Assembly: GCA_022841915.1 (NCBI GenBank)
Contig: JALHQN010000012.1
Span: forward strand, 99,587 to 163,586
Direction: 5' to 3'
Length of the DNA stretch: 64,000 bases
Source: Burkholderiales bacterium
GTDB taxonomy: Bacteria; Pseudomonadota; Gammaproteobacteria; Burkholderiales; WYBJ01
Positions 40,256-49,572 of this stretch are shown one piece after another. The number at the start of each line of letters is the position of its first letter. Within the stretch, counting starts at the first letter, position 1. Below the pieces are notes generated by a model. The model was not told the DNA's origin and made no database searches. It saw only the letters and a program-made list of their open reading frames with translations. A program made the translations under genes and the position numbers.

Positions 40256-40358
40256 GATCTGCGGCTTTCAAAGCGTCGACCGGACGCATTTCAGCGGCAA
40301 GAACCCGAGCGCGCGCGCATCCCGCCCACGCTGAGGCCGCCATCGACCGCGCGCTCAT
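40242..40358 (-). CDS. Candidate 38-codon bridging mini-ORF between rsmH and ftsL
   Basis: The frame [20 protein letters not shown]... (38 residues) starts at an ATG sharing one base with the rsmH stop (TGATG) and ends at TAA 40242, 14 bp inside ftsL in another frame. It spans the unusual 102-bp rsmH-ftsL gap. The sequence is Ala/Arg-rich and has no recognised similarity. It may deliver ribosomes to ftsL, whose own ribosome-binding site is weak (inference). Confidence 0.35.
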   Translation of the reverse strand: MSARSMAASAWAGCARARVLAAEMRPVDALKAADHGEA

Positions 40359-41284
40359 CACACTCGCTCCGCCGCGCGCAGGACCGCACTTCGCGAGCGC
40401 GGGTTGGCCTGGATCTCTTCGCGACTGGGGCGCACGGGTTTGCCCACCGTGCGCAGCCGAGCCGAAGGCAAATCGCGGCTGCGAATCGGCAAGTCCAGAG
40501 GCATGTGATCGGCTTGGGCTTGGTCGCGCATGAACAGCTTGACGATGCGATCCTCCAGCGAATGGAAACTGATCACGACCAGCCTCCCGCCTGAACCAAG
40601 CGCGTCGACAGCCTGCGGCAGAACTAGCGACAATTGCGCAAGCTCCTGATTGACGTGAATCCGTAAAGCCTGAAAGGTACGCGTCGCCGGGTCCTGCCCA
40701 ATCTCGCGTGTGCGGACGGTCGCTGCCACGAGCGAGGCAAGTTGCTGTGTGGATGCAATAGGTTCCCGCGCTCGAGCAGCAACAATCGCTGCTGCAATCT
40801 GTTTAGCAAACCGTTCTTCGCCATAGCGCCCGATTACCTCCCTGATCTCGCGCTCGCTGGCGTGCGCCAACCATTCGGCAGCCGTTTCGCCTCGACTGCG
40901 ATCCATCCGCATGTCGAGCGGCCCAGGGCGGCGAAAAGAGAAGCCACGCTCGGCATCTTCGAGCTGAGGCGACGACATGCCAAGATCGAGCAGCACGCCA
41001 TCGACTGCGCCGATGCCTCGGGCAGCAAGGACCTCGCCCAGATGGGCAAACGACGCATGCACGATAGTGAAGCGCTCATCGATGATGTCCTTGCCCGCAT
41101 CTACTGCCGCCAAATCCTGGTCCAGCGCTATCAATCTGCCTGCAGCATCCAGGCGCCCCAGCAGCGCCCGGGCGTGCCCACCTCGCCCGAACGTGCAATC
41201 CACATACGTGCCACTCGGGCGCACGTCCAGCGCTGCAAGCGCCTCGTCCAGCAGCACCGGCTTGTGCTGCAACGGTGTTGCCAT
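40358..41284 (-). CDS. rsmH: 16S rRNA (cytosine1402-N4)-methyltransferase
   Basis: RsmH (MraW) methylates N4 of C1402 in 16S rRNA; RsmI, also in this window, methylates the ribose of the same base. The 308-residue chain has [20 protein letters not shown], the SAM motif [38 protein letters not shown], and [14 protein letters not shown]. It starts directly after the mraZ stop (TAGATG). Confidence 0.98.
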   Translation of the reverse strand: MATPLQHKPVLLDEALAALDVRPSGTYVDCTFGRGGHARALLGRLDAAGRLIALDQDLAAVDAGKDIIDERFTIVHASFAHLGEVLAARGIGAVDGVLLDLGMSSPQLEDAERGFSFRRPGPLDMRMDRSRGETAAEWLAHASEREIREVIGRYGEERFAKQIAAAIVAARAREPIASTQQLASLVAATVRTREIGQDPATRTFQALRIHVNQELAQLSLVLPQAVDALGSGGRLVVISFHSLEDRIVKLFMRDQAQADHMPLDLPIRSRDLPSARLRTVGKPVRPSREEIQANPRSRSAVLRAAERV

Positions 41285-41731
41285 CTACAGCGAAAACTTT
41301 TCCATCCCGGGCGGCAGCAGGCTGTCGCCCTGCGCAATGATCTGCTCGATCTGCCGTTCCCAGGCCTCCAAGCTCCAGAGCTCGAAGTGACTGCCTTGAC
41401 CAACCAGCATCACCTGCTTCTCCAGCGAGGCGAACCGGCGCAACTCCGGGGTAATGAGCAGGCGCCCCGCGGCATCCATCTCGACATCCTTGGCGAAGCC
41501 GACCAGCAGGCGCTGCACCATGCTCGTCTGGCGCTCCAAACTCGAATAGCTCATGATCTGCGCACGGATCGGCTCCCAGGCGGGCTGGGGATACATGAGC
41601 AAACAACGATGCGGATGTGCCGTCACGACGAGTCTTCCCTCGGCCTGGGCGAGCAATATCTCCCGATGACCGGTCGGGACGGTCAGACGCCCTTTGGCAT
41701 CGAGATTCAGCTCTGTAGCGCCTTGGAACAC
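41285..41731 (-). CDS. mraZ: Transcriptional regulator MraZ
   Basis: MraZ is an AbrB-like DNA-binding protein that represses the dcw operon promoter in E. coli. The GTG at 41731 gives 148 residues starting at the conserved VFQGATELNLDAKGRLTVPT, matching the family's usual MFxGA start. An alternative GTG at 41764, behind a GGAG, adds 11 unrelated residues. The second repeat half has AKDVEMDAAGRLLITPELRR. It is the first gene of the cluster, and five TGGR boxes lie immediately upstream. Confidence 0.93.
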   Translation of the reverse strand: MFQGATELNLDAKGRLTVPTGHREILLAQAEGRLVVTAHPHRCLLMYPQPAWEPIRAQIMSYSSLERQTSMVQRLLVGFAKDVEMDAAGRLLITPELRRFASLEKQVMLVGQGSHFELWSLEAWERQIEQIIAQGDSLLPPGMEKFSL

Positions 41732-41740
41732 CGTTTTCGG

Positions 41741-41783
41741 CCCAAAAAACCCAAAAGAACCCACTTTTCTCCACGATTTCCCA
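41741..41783 (-). promoter_or_regulatory. Candidate MraZ operator: five TGGR boxes at ~10-bp spacing
   Basis: On the minus strand TGGG or TGGA boxes start at 41783, 41773 (TGGA), 41763, 41753 and 41744: three steps of 10 bp and one of 9. E. coli MraZ binds three TGGGN repeats separated by 5 bp, and this array has the same form with two extra boxes. It lies between the -10 box at 41785-41790 and the mraZ start. Confidence 0.75.
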
Positions 41784-41784
41784 C

Positions 41785-41811
41785 TCTATACTCAAGGGCA
41801 AGCGTGGTCAA
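41785..41811 (-). promoter_or_regulatory. Predicted promoter of the dcw cluster (Pmra)
   Basis: On the minus strand TTGACC (41806-41811) is followed after 15 bp by TATAGA (41785-41790), directly upstream of the MraZ boxes, so MraZ binding would sit at the transcription start. The spacer is short by 2 bp relative to the optimum. Confidence 0.55.
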
Positions 41812-41969
41812 GGGGCGCTGAGAGTCTTTTTTCAATCCCGACAAGGGCTTATTGCCGCGAACGTCGGTGAGCCAGCGACACGACCAGGAAAGTTCAGTCG
41901 TTACAAGGGTTTAATCTCAGAGCACGCGTAACCTACTGATTTGGCGTAGCGCTTCGGCAGCTCTAAGGT

Positions 41970-42410
41970 GGGGGAGCCGACCGATAAGCCGGGTTCTGTC
42001 GAGGGCAGCCATTCCTCTTGGCCTGCAGTTACCCACAGGCTCCAGCAACCTACCCGGAAGCAGCGCGAGCCACGCTATCGCTCCCTACGCGGTCTTGCTC
42101 CAGATGGGGTTTACCCTGCCACCCGCGTTGCCGCGGGCGCGGTGCGCTCTTACCGCACCATTTCACCCTTGCCAGCGGCGCACCGTCCAGAAAGCAAGCG
42201 CTTGCGCCGCCGACGTACGTCGACCCGCCCGCCATCACCCCTGCAAGGCGCCCGAAATCGGACACCCGGTACGCCGCTTCGGCGGTATATTTTCTGTGGC
42301 ACTTTCCGTCGCCTCGCGGCGCCCGGCCGTTAGCCGGCATCTTGCTCTGTGGAGCCCGGACTTTCCTCTGCGCACTGATGTGACACAGCGACTGCCTAGC
42401 CGACTCCCCC
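41970..42410 (-). ncRNA. rnpB: RNase P RNA (bacterial class A)
   Basis: On the minus strand the 5' end GGGGGAGTCGGCTAGGCAGTC leads into the conserved AGAGGAAAGTCCGGGCTCC, and the 3' end has GACAGAACCCGGCTTATC, the two universal P4-region signatures. P1 pairs GGGGGAGTCGGC with GTCGGCTCCCCC over 12 bp, which sets the limits given; ends may be a few bases off. Length about 441 nt, slightly longer than E. coli M1 RNA. It lies about 160 bp upstream of the mra promoter on the same strand. Confidence 0.95.
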
Positions 42411-42510
42411 GCAGCGAGGGTACCACGCGCACGTTCGGCCAGGGCCTCGCCCCCTGTTTTCAACATTGCGGCGCTACGCCCAAAGCGCCATCAACCCAAG
42501 GAATCTCTCC

Positions 42511-43566
42511 ATGAGCGCACCGAACCGCATCGACGCCCGGCAGTTGCTCGAATTCGCCGCAGCCGTCTATACCAGCGCGGGCGTCCCGGACGCCGACGCA
42601 CGACTGCTGGCGGACACGCTCGTCCAGGCCGACCTCTGGGGCCATCAATCGCACGGCGTGCTGCGATTGGGCTGGTATCTGGACCGCATACGCAACGGCG
42701 TCATGCGGCCGGCGCCGAAGATCGAGCAGATCGTCGACGCCGGCGCGATCGGCCTCATCGACGGCCACGACAGCGTCGGCCAGGTCGTCACCATGCATGC
42801 GACCGGCCAGGCCATCGCACGAGCAAAAGCTCACGGCATCGGAGCGGTGGGCGTTCGCAACTCCAATCACTTCGGCACTTGCATGTACTACACAATGGCG
42901 GGAGCGCGCGAAAACTGCGTGACGTTGCTCACCAGCAACGGCGGACCAGCCATGGCGCCCTGGGGCGGGCGCAAGAAGATCATCGGCACCAATCCGTGGT
43001 CAGTGGCCGCCCCCGCCGGCAGGCATCCTCCGTTGGTGATGGACATGGCCAATACAGGCGTTGCGCGCGGCAAGATCTATCTCGCCCGCAACAAGAAACT
43101 GCCCATACCGCTGGGCTGGGCGATAAACAGCGACGGCGAGCCGACCACCGATCCGCAGGAGGCCATCGACGGCATCATTCTGCCCATGGCCGAGCACAAG
43201 GGGTACGCCATCGCGGTCATCGTCGATCTGCTCTCTGGCGTGTTGACCGGCAGCGGTTTTCTGTCCGCGGTGCATAGTCCCTACAAGACGGCGGAGAAAA
43301 GCAACTGCGGTCACTTGATGATCGCTATGAACATCGAGGTCTTTCAACCCGTGCCCGAGTTCCATGCCCGCATGGAACAATACATCGCGGAACTCAAGAG
43401 CGTGCCGCTCGCCGAGGGATTCGATGAAGTCTTCTACCCCGGAGAAATGGAGGCCCGAAGCGACGGCCGCAACCGCATGGACGGACTTTCGCTGCCCGCC
43501 GACACGATTGCCGATCTGAAGCGGATCGCCGCCGAGACCAACCTGAGCGACCGATTGCCTTTCTGA
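42511..43566 (+). CDS. Malate/L-lactate dehydrogenase family oxidoreductase
   Basis: The 351-residue protein belongs to the Ldh2/YlbC family (malate, L-lactate, sulfolactate or ureidoglycolate dehydrogenases with NAD(P)). Family motifs: ADLWGHQSHGVLRLGWYLDR with the conserved His, VGVRNSNHFGTCMYYTMAGA, TNPWSVAAPAG, and MAEHKGYAIAVIVDLLSGVL. The ATG at 42511 follows AAGGA; an upstream in-frame start at 42466 is rejected. It starts divergently from rnpB and converges with chaC. Substrate cannot be assigned. Confidence 0.88.
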   Translation: MSAPNRIDARQLLEFAAAVYTSAGVPDADARLLADTLVQADLWGHQSHGVLRLGWYLDRIRNGVMRPAPKIEQIVDAGAIGLIDGHDSVGQVVTMHATGQAIARAKAHGIGAVGVRNSNHFGTCMYYTMAGARENCVTLLTSNGGPAMAPWGGRKKIIGTNPWSVAAPAGRHPPLVMDMANTGVARGKIYLARNKKLPIPLGWAINSDGEPTTDPQEAIDGIILPMAEHKGYAIAVIVDLLSGVLTGSGFLSAVHSPYKTAEKSNCGHLMIAMNIEVFQPVPEFHARMEQYIAELKSVPLAEGFDEVFYPGEMEARSDGRNRMDGLSLPADTIADLKRIAAETNLSDRLPF

Positions 43567-43576
43567 GCCGGCACGA

Positions 43577-44176
43577 TCAGGCAGACCGAATCGCGCGCAC
43601 GGCGGCGAGCACTTGAGCAAGCCGCCGGTCGCTGACCCCCAGCGCCTGCAGATGCGCAGCGGTGTTCAGCAAATACTCTATGTTGGGACCACGCTGCCCG
43701 CTGCAATGAACGACCCGCTGGGCGATCTCGTCCAGGCCCAGTGCACCGGCATAGTTTCGATGGGACCTGTCGACGACGAATGCCAGCGCACGCGCCCGCA
43801 CACAAGCCGCGCCGACGTTCACGAGCCGTGGCTGGTAGATGCCGGTTCGCATCTCTCGTTGCCATAGTGCGAGCAGGGTCCGCGCGACGAGCTTGCGATC
43901 CACCCGAAACGCCATGCCGTAGCACGCACCGCCAGGCGCCAGTCCCAGAACGAGCCCGGGCTCCTCGGAGGTTCCGCGATGTCGTGTAGAACTGACGCAC
44001 AGCGACCGATGATAGCCGCGCAACAACACGAGTTGCTTGTCGGCATACTCGAACTCGGGGTTCCACATGAGAGATCCGTAGCCGAACACCCACAGATCCT
44101 CGTCGAGCAACCGATCGCAGAAACGACCGAGCAACTTCGCCGACACTGTGCGCCTCGGCGCTAGACGATGCTCCAT
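43577..44176 (-). CDS. chaC: Gamma-glutamylcyclotransferase, ChaC-like
   Basis: ChaC-type enzymes cleave glutathione to 5-oxoproline and Cys-Gly. The 199-residue chain has the substrate loop [20 protein letters not shown], a conserved [26 protein letters not shown], and [14 protein letters not shown] in the C-terminal helix. The ATG at 44176 overlaps the pyrC stop by 16 bp, so the gene is likely co-translated with pyrC. The longer open frame upstream within pyrC is rejected. Confidence 0.88.
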   Translation of the reverse strand: MEHRLAPRRTVSAKLLGRFCDRLLDEDLWVFGYGSLMWNPEFEYADKQLVLLRGYHRSLCVSSTRHRGTSEEPGLVLGLAPGGACYGMAFRVDRKLVARTLLALWQREMRTGIYQPRLVNVGAACVRARALAFVVDRSHRNYAGALGLDEIAQRVVHCSGQRGPNIEYLLNTAAHLQALGVSDRRLAQVLAAVRAIRSA

Positions 44177-45192
44177 GCGACTTGATCGCCGGCCCTGAAC
44201 GGCACCAGTGTATCGTCGCCATAACCGTACGCCTTCGGCACCGGACACGGCTGCTTGACCAGGGTGATCGTTTCCCGATTCCTCGGCAGACCGTAGAACG
44301 CCGCCCCGTGCGTCGAAGCGAAAGCCTCGAGCCGATCGAGGGCGCTGTTGACCGCGAAGATCTCGGCGTAGAGTTCGATGCCCGCATGCGCCGTGTAGAC
44401 GCCCGCGCAGCCGCAATCCGCCTCCTTGGTGTTGCGAGCGTGGGGCGCGCTGTCGGTGCCGAGGAAGAATTTCGGATTACCGGAGAGCGCGGCCTCGATC
44501 AATGCGCTCCTGTGGGTCTCGCGCTTCAGTATCGGCAAGCAATAGTGGTGAGGCCTCATACCGCCGGAGAACAACGCGTTGCGATTGAGCAGCAGATGAT
44601 GCGCCGTGATGGTCGCCGCAATGCGAGACGGCGTGCCGAGAACGAAACGAACCGCCTCTCGGGTCGTGATGTGCTCGACGACCACTCTCAATCGACTGAA
44701 ACGCTGCAGCAGGGGCGCCAGCACGCGATCGAGGAAGATGTGCTCGCGATCGAACACGTCCACTTCCGACCAAGTCACTTCGCCGTGCACGAGCAGAGGC
44801 ATGTCTGCCTCTTCCATCGCCTCGAGCACGCCGTGGCAGCGCGCAAGATCCGTCACGCCGGAATCGGAGTTCGTCGTCGCGCCCGCCGGGTAGTACTTTA
44901 CCGCGTGCACGATGCCGCTTGCCTTCGCGCGGGCTATTTCAGCCGGATCGGTGTTGTCGGTCAGATAAAGCGTCATCAGCGGTTCGAAGGATGCCCCCGC
45001 GGGCAGCGCCGAGATGATGCGCTGACGGTAAGCGAGTGCCATCGCGGTCGTGGTGACGGGTGGCCGCAAATTCGGCATCACCACGGCGCGGGCGAACCTC
45101 TCGGTGGTATGCGGAAGAACCGCGCGCAACGCATCGCCGTCGCGCAAGTGCAGGTGCATGTCGTCCGGCTTGGTGATGGTCAGTCTCGTCAT
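44161..45192 (-). CDS. pyrC: Dihydroorotase (class II, dimeric)
   Basis: PyrC closes carbamoyl-aspartate to dihydroorotate in pyrimidine synthesis. The 343-residue enzyme has zinc ligands in [20 protein letters not shown], the carboxylated lysine in [35 protein letters not shown], and [20 protein letters not shown]. It lies 67 bp after rsmI and overlaps chaC by 16 bp. Confidence 0.98.
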   Translation of the reverse strand: MTRLTITKPDDMHLHLRDGDALRAVLPHTTERFARAVVMPNLRPPVTTTAMALAYRQRIISALPAGASFEPLMTLYLTDNTDPAEIARAKASGIVHAVKYYPAGATTNSDSGVTDLARCHGVLEAMEEADMPLLVHGEVTWSEVDVFDREHIFLDRVLAPLLQRFSRLRVVVEHITTREAVRFVLGTPSRIAATITAHHLLLNRNALFSGGMRPHHYCLPILKRETHRSALIEAALSGNPKFFLGTDSAPHARNTKEADCGCAGVYTAHAGIELYAEIFAVNSALDRLEAFASTHGAAFYGLPRNRETITLVKQPCPVPKAYGYGDDTLVPFRAGDQVAWSIV

Positions 45193-45259
45193 GGGTCGCT
45201 CGATGATTGCGTTTGAGATCGTTGTCGTTCGACGGCTGGAATGCAGCCGCCGGCCATGT

Positions 45260-46111
45260 TCAGGCGGTGTCCTTGAGTCTCACCGCCAACTCGTACAAAT
45301 CGCTCCGGGATACGCCGGACAACCGGGATGCAAGACGAGCCGCCTGCGCAGGCGGCAGCTCCTCCAGCAAGAGCCGCAATGCGTTCTCGCCAACCGCGCG
45401 CTCGGGCGCCTGCTCTGCCGCACCAGCGACGATCAGGACGAACTCGCCGCGTCGCCGATTCTCGTCCGCCTCGAGCCAAGCCTCCAGTTCGCCCAATGGA
45501 CACGCATGCACGCTCTCGAACAGCTTCGTCAGCTCACGCGCGACGACGGCCTCGCGCTGCGCGCCGAGCACTTGCGCCAGATCGCGAACGGCATCGACGA
45601 CACGATGCGGCGCTTCGTAGAACACCAACGCGTACGGCAAGGCCGAGAGTGCCTGGAGGACCTTGCGCCGCTCTCCCGAGCGGGCGGGCAGAAACCCTTT
45701 GAAAAGGAAGCCAGGGTCGGTCAGCCCCGCCACGGACCAGGCCGCCGCCAACGCGCTCGGGCCCGGAATCGGTATGATCGGAAAACCCTCGGCTCGCACC
45801 ATCGCCACCACGTTGGCGCCTGGATCGGACACCACGGGTGTGCCCGCGTCGGAGACCAAGGCGATTGCGTGCCCGTCCTTCAGCGCACCGATCAGACGGC
45901 TGGTCGCCTTGCGTTCGTTGTGTTGATGAAGCGCGAGCACCGGCTTGTCGATACTGAAGTGCGCAAGCAGGCGCGAAGTGACCCGGGTGTCCTCGGCGGC
46001 AATCAGATCTACCGAACGCAGCGTATCGAGCGCGCGCAAAGTAATGTCCGCAAGGTTACCGATCGGTGTGGCCACTACATATAATGCGGGTCTACGTATA
46101 ACGTCTGGCAT
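45260..46111 (-). CDS. rsmI: 16S rRNA (cytidine1402-2'-O)-methyltransferase
   Basis: RsmI methylates the ribose of C1402 in 16S rRNA and pairs functionally with RsmH. The 283-residue tetrapyrrole-methylase-fold protein has [74 protein letters not shown] and [18 protein letters not shown]. Its ATG is only 3 bp from the oppositely oriented lpoA-like start, so each gene's upstream signals lie in the other's coding region. Confidence 0.97.
   Translation of the reverse strand: MPDVIRRPALYVVATPIGNLADITLRALDTLRSVDLIAAEDTRVTSRLLAHFSIDKPVLALHQHNERKATSRLIGALKDGHAIALVSDAGTPVVSDPGANVVAMVRAEGFPIIPIPGPSALAAAWSVAGLTDPGFLFKGFLPARSGERRKVLQALSALPYALVFYEAPHRVVDAVRDLAQVLGAQREAVVARELTKLFESVHACPLGELEAWLEADENRRRGEFVLIVAGAAEQAPERAVGENALRLLLEELPPAQAARLASRLSGVSRSDLYELAVRLKDTA
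46080..46085 (+). promoter_or_regulatory. Candidate -10 box for the lpoA-yraN-gmhA-dolP unit
   Basis: A perfect TATAAT lies 30 bp before the lpoA-like ATG, inside the 5' part of rsmI on the opposite strand. The -35 (TTACCG at 46056-46061, 18 bp away) is poor. The leader would be about 20 bases. Confidence 0.35.
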
Positions 46112-46114
46112 GAA

Positions 46115-47197
46115 ATGCTGACTGGCTCTCGTCGTGGTTTTCTGACCGCCGCCTGCGCGACTTTACTATACGGCGCGCGAGTCGGCTCGGCCAATGAACA
46201 GCCCACGCCCCCCGCAGCCCGACTTGCGTTGTTGCTGCCCCTGGGTTCCCCAGCCTTCAACCGAGCTGCGGATTCCGTGCGACAGGGCTTTACTGCAGCG
46301 GCTCAAGTCGATCCGGCCGAGAAACTCGAAATCACGATCTACTCGACCACCGAGGACCCCTCCAATGTCGCGGCCGGCTACGACCAGGCAGTCGCCGAGG
46401 GCCATCGCTTCATCGTCGGGCCCTTGACGCGCAACGGCGTCTCCAGCGTCGCACTGCGCGTCCAGCCAGGCACCCGAGTGCTCGCGCTCAACGTGCCGGA
46501 CAGCGACGCCGCACTACCAGAGGACTTCCACGCCTTCAGCTTACAAGTCGAAACCGACGCGAGACAAATCGCCCGCATGGCCTTTCAAGACGGGCGGCGC
46601 AACGCCCTCATACTCTCCGACATACAGCCTTTGGCGCGTCGCATTCATCGCGCCTTCGTCGACGAGTTCACGCGACTAGGCGCAGCGATCACGGCGGAGT
46701 TCCTCTATCGCGCCACCACGGCAGATTTGATGGCCTTGCGCGAGGCAACGGCGAGCGCTCGATCCGACATGGTTTTCCTGGCCGTGGATGCGGGCCGTGC
46801 ACGCCTCGTTCGGGGCTATCTCGACAGCTCGGTTCAAACCTACGCGACCTCGCAAATTCTCGAAGGCCCGCCCGACCCCTTGCGCAACGCCGACTTGAAC
46901 GGCATCCGCTTCGTCGCCATGCCCTGGTTGCTCCAGCCGGACCACGCTGCCGTGATGCTCTACTCTCGGTCGCCGGGCAATTCCCCGCCCGCCACGGACT
47001 TCGAGCGGCTCTACGCTTTTGGCATAGACGCTTATCGCATCGCCGCCAATCTTCTGCGCGGCGCAGAGATGGCTCTTGCACCGCTCGACGGCGTCACAGG
47101 CCGCATCACCCTGGCAGGCGATCGGCATGTCGCCCGGGAACTGACCCCTGCACAGTTCGTCGACGGCCGCGCAGTGCCCCTCGCCAATCGGCCGTGA
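46115..47197 (+). CDS. LpoA-like penicillin-binding protein activator (LppC family)
   Basis: The 360-residue protein matches the C-terminal LppC domain of LpoA, a periplasmic-binding-protein fold that activates PBP1A in gammaproteobacteria. Motifs: RLALLLPLGSPAFNRAADSV, FIVGPLTRNGVSSVALRV, VLALNVPD and YAFGIDAYRIAANLL. Unlike E. coli LpoA it lacks the large N-terminal TPR domain. The N-terminus GSRRGFLTAACATLLYGARV looks like a twin-arginine signal, and the Cys in LTAAC lies too early in the hydrophobic stretch for a normal lipobox. It heads the E. coli-like set lpoA-yraN-diaA-dolP beside rsmI. Role as a PBP activator here is inference. Confidence 0.8.
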   Translation: MLTGSRRGFLTAACATLLYGARVGSANEQPTPPAARLALLLPLGSPAFNRAADSVRQGFTAAAQVDPAEKLEITIYSTTEDPSNVAAGYDQAVAEGHRFIVGPLTRNGVSSVALRVQPGTRVLALNVPDSDAALPEDFHAFSLQVETDARQIARMAFQDGRRNALILSDIQPLARRIHRAFVDEFTRLGAAITAEFLYRATTADLMALREATASARSDMVFLAVDAGRARLVRGYLDSSVQTYATSQILEGPPDPLRNADLNGIRFVAMPWLLQPDHAAVMLYSRSPGNSPPATDFERLYAFGIDAYRIAANLLRGAEMALAPLDGVTGRITLAGDRHVARELTPAQFVDGRAVPLANRP

Positions 47198-47535
47198 ATC
47201 CGCGAGGACGCGAAGCCGAAGCACTCGCCGAAGCGCATCTGCGAAGAAACGGCCTGCGCATTCTCGCCCGCAATTGGCGCTGCCGTTTCGGGGAAATCGA
47301 CCTGATCGCTCAGGATGGCCCGGTGCTCGTATTCGTCGAGGTTCGCGCTCGCAGTTCGCGGGCTTACGGCGGCGCGGCAGAAAGCATCGATGCCGCCAAG
47401 CGCTCGAAGCTGATCGCCGCGGCGAATCAATACCTGTCGCGCGCAGGTCTCGACACGGCCTGCCGATTCGATGCACTGCTGATCGAGGAGGTCGGACGAA
47501 TCGACTGGATTCGAAACGCTTTCAGCGCCGATTGA
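47194..47535 (+). CDS. yraN: YraN family (UPF0102) endonuclease-like protein
   Basis: The 113-residue protein has the restriction-endonuclease-like core GEIDLIAQDGPVLVFVEVRA (E-x-D and E-V-R in place of E-x-K), with EALAEAHLRRNGLRILARNW before it and SIDAAKRSKLIAAANQYL after. Its cellular role is not established. The GTG start overlaps the lpoA stop by 4 bp (GTGA), showing coupling. Confidence 0.9.
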   Translation: MNPRGREAEALAEAHLRRNGLRILARNWRCRFGEIDLIAQDGPVLVFVEVRARSSRAYGGAAESIDAAKRSKLIAAANQYLSRAGLDTACRFDALLIEEVGRIDWIRNAFSAD

Positions 47536-47539
47536 GCAC

Positions 47540-47560
47540 TGCGGGAACCTCGGGCCCGCA
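47540..47560 (+). terminator. Weak terminator-like hairpin after yraN
   Basis: TGCGGG and CCCGCA form a 6-bp stem around a 9-base loop, 4 bp after the yraN stop. The following bases are CTTGCTATCTC, not a real T-run. The remaining 250 bp before gmhA hold no feature I can support. Confidence 0.25.
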
Positions 47561-47808
47561 CTTGCTATCTCACAGACTTAACGTCTATCCTTGCACCGCC
47601 ATCGACCAGCCCCTGCTGTCCTGAGTACGGAATTCGCTGCACGAACGATGTCGAGAAGCGACGCCTCCGTTGTCGTGAATCCCCGCCAGGCATCCGTCCC
47701 GGCTGCGATTCACTCAGCGTCTGGCGCCGAAGTCGACGCTGTTGCCACTCGTGGGGCCACTCGATGCGATTAACCATTCAGCAACGAATCTCCGACTCAG
47801 CACACTAA

Positions 47809-48405
<597 letters not shown>

Positions 48406-48406
48406 C

Positions 48407-48973
48407 ATGCGTACCGCAGCCTTAGCGTTGTGCCTCGCCTCTTCCTTTCTCTTGTCGGGCTGCCCCGCCGTTATGGTCACGGGTGTAGGCGCTGGCGTGG
48501 TCGCCGTCGAGGATCGACGCACCGTCGGCACCTTGACGGAAGACCAGAGCATCGAGTTCAAAGTAAGCGGCCAGGTCCGGGACACGCACAAGGACAGCGT
48601 GCACCTGAATGTGACCAGCTACAACAGGATGGTGCTGCTGACGGGCGAGGTGCCGAACGACAAGGTGAAGCGCGACATCGAGCGCATTGCCCGCTCGACG
48701 GAAAACGTCCGTGGCGTCACCAACGAATTGGTCGTGGGGCCGCCGACCTCGTTGTCTGTACGAGCCAACGACAGCTTCGTCACCTCCAAGGTCAAGGCGC
48801 GCTTCGTCGACGCGCAGCGCTTCAACGCCCTGCACGTGAAGGTCGTGACCGAAAACTCCGTTGCCTACCTGCTCGGGCTGGTGAAGCGGCAAGAGGCCAA
48901 GGATGCGACCGAACTCGCCCGCACGACGCAGGGCGTCAAGAAGGTCGTCACGGTGTTCGAGTATCTTGACTGA
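48407..48973 (+). CDS. dolP: BON-domain outer-membrane lipoprotein (DolP-like)
   Basis: The 188-residue protein starts with a lipoprotein signal ([15 protein letters not shown]; lipobox LSGC, Cys 19). Two BON domains follow (about 45-120 and 120-188), including [19 protein letters not shown] and [21 protein letters not shown]. coli DolP (YraP) binds phospholipids and supports outer-membrane integrity and BAM function. It follows gmhA/diaA by 1 bp, the same order as E. coli. Confidence 0.88.
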   Translation: MRTAALALCLASSFLLSGCPAVMVTGVGAGVVAVEDRRTVGTLTEDQSIEFKVSGQVRDTHKDSVHLNVTSYNRMVLLTGEVPNDKVKRDIERIARSTENVRGVTNELVVGPPTSLSVRANDSFVTSKVKARFVDAQRFNALHVKVVTENSVAYLLGLVKRQEAKDATELARTTQGVKKVVTVFEYLD

Positions 48974-49002
48974 GCCGCCGAGGCGGGCGCAGGAGACTCA
49001 CC

Positions 49003-49497
49003 GTGGAGCCGCTGGAGATTCCCTTCGAGACCAAGCTGTGCACCCCGGAGCAAATCGCGGTGCGCGTGAAGGGTCTCACCCGACCGCTGGTCTTCACCAA
49101 CGGATGCTTCGACATTCTTCATCGCGGCCATGTGACGTATCTCGCCCAAGCCCGTTCTCTGGGCGCGACCCTCGTCGTCGGACTCAACACCGATGCTTCC
49201 GTCAGACGCCTGGGCAAAGGGTCCGAGCGGCCCATCAACAAGCTGGAAGACCGTGCCGCTGTCATCGCCGCGCTGAGCAGCGTCGATCTGGTCACTTGGT
49301 TCGATGACGACACGCCCTTGGAATTGATCAGGTCGCTGCGGCCCGACGTGCTGGTCAAGGGCGGCGATTGGCCGACCGACAAGATCGTCGGCGGCGCCGA
49401 AGTCACCGGCTGGGGCGGGCGCGTGGTCTCGATTCCGTTTCGCCACGAACGCTCGACCACGGCAGTCGTCGAGCGGATTCGCGACGCCGGGGCCTGA
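49003..49497 (+). CDS. rfaE2: D-glycero-beta-D-manno-heptose 1-phosphate adenylyltransferase
   Basis: This 164-residue protein equals the C-terminal half of E. coli HldE and adds AMP to heptose 1-phosphate to form ADP-heptose for LPS core. The nucleotidyltransferase motif is [20 protein letters not shown] (HxGH variant HRGH), followed by [20 protein letters not shown] and the C-terminal [17 protein letters not shown]. The kinase half is not in this window. GTG start at 49003 behind AGGAG; it follows dolP by 29 bp. Confidence 0.93.
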   Translation: MEPLEIPFETKLCTPEQIAVRVKGLTRPLVFTNGCFDILHRGHVTYLAQARSLGATLVVGLNTDASVRRLGKGSERPINKLEDRAAVIAALSSVDLVTWFDDDTPLELIRSLRPDVLVKGGDWPTDKIVGGAEVTGWGGRVVSIPFRHERSTTAVVERIRDAGA

Positions 49498-49532
49498 GGC
49501 CAAGGTCAAAGACCTTTCACACGGCACTTCCT

Positions 49533-49552
49533 GCGCGGCTAGGCCGCCGCGC
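49533..49552. terminator. Hairpin between convergent rfaE2 and acyl-CoA dehydrogenase genes
   Basis: GCGCGGC-TAGGCC-GCCGCGC is a 7-bp GC-only stem with a 6-base loop in the 75-bp convergent spacer. No U-tract follows on either strand. Confidence 0.4.
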
Positions 49553-49572
49553 CGAGGATCGCCCGCGCAAAT

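Noticed and set aside
41812..41969. Terminator between rnpB and the mra promoter
   Set aside because: I searched this 158-bp spacer for a stem followed by a U-run on the minus strand and found none convincing.
43434..44416. Longer frames over chaC and the pyrC 3' end
   Set aside because: They are out of frame with pyrC or chaC and lack family motifs; the ChaC domain begins just after 44176.
45233..45249. CGGCTG-GAATG-CAGCCG hairpin between rsmI and pyrC
   Set aside because: Only 6 bp with no U-tract in GC-rich DNA; not enough to call a terminator.
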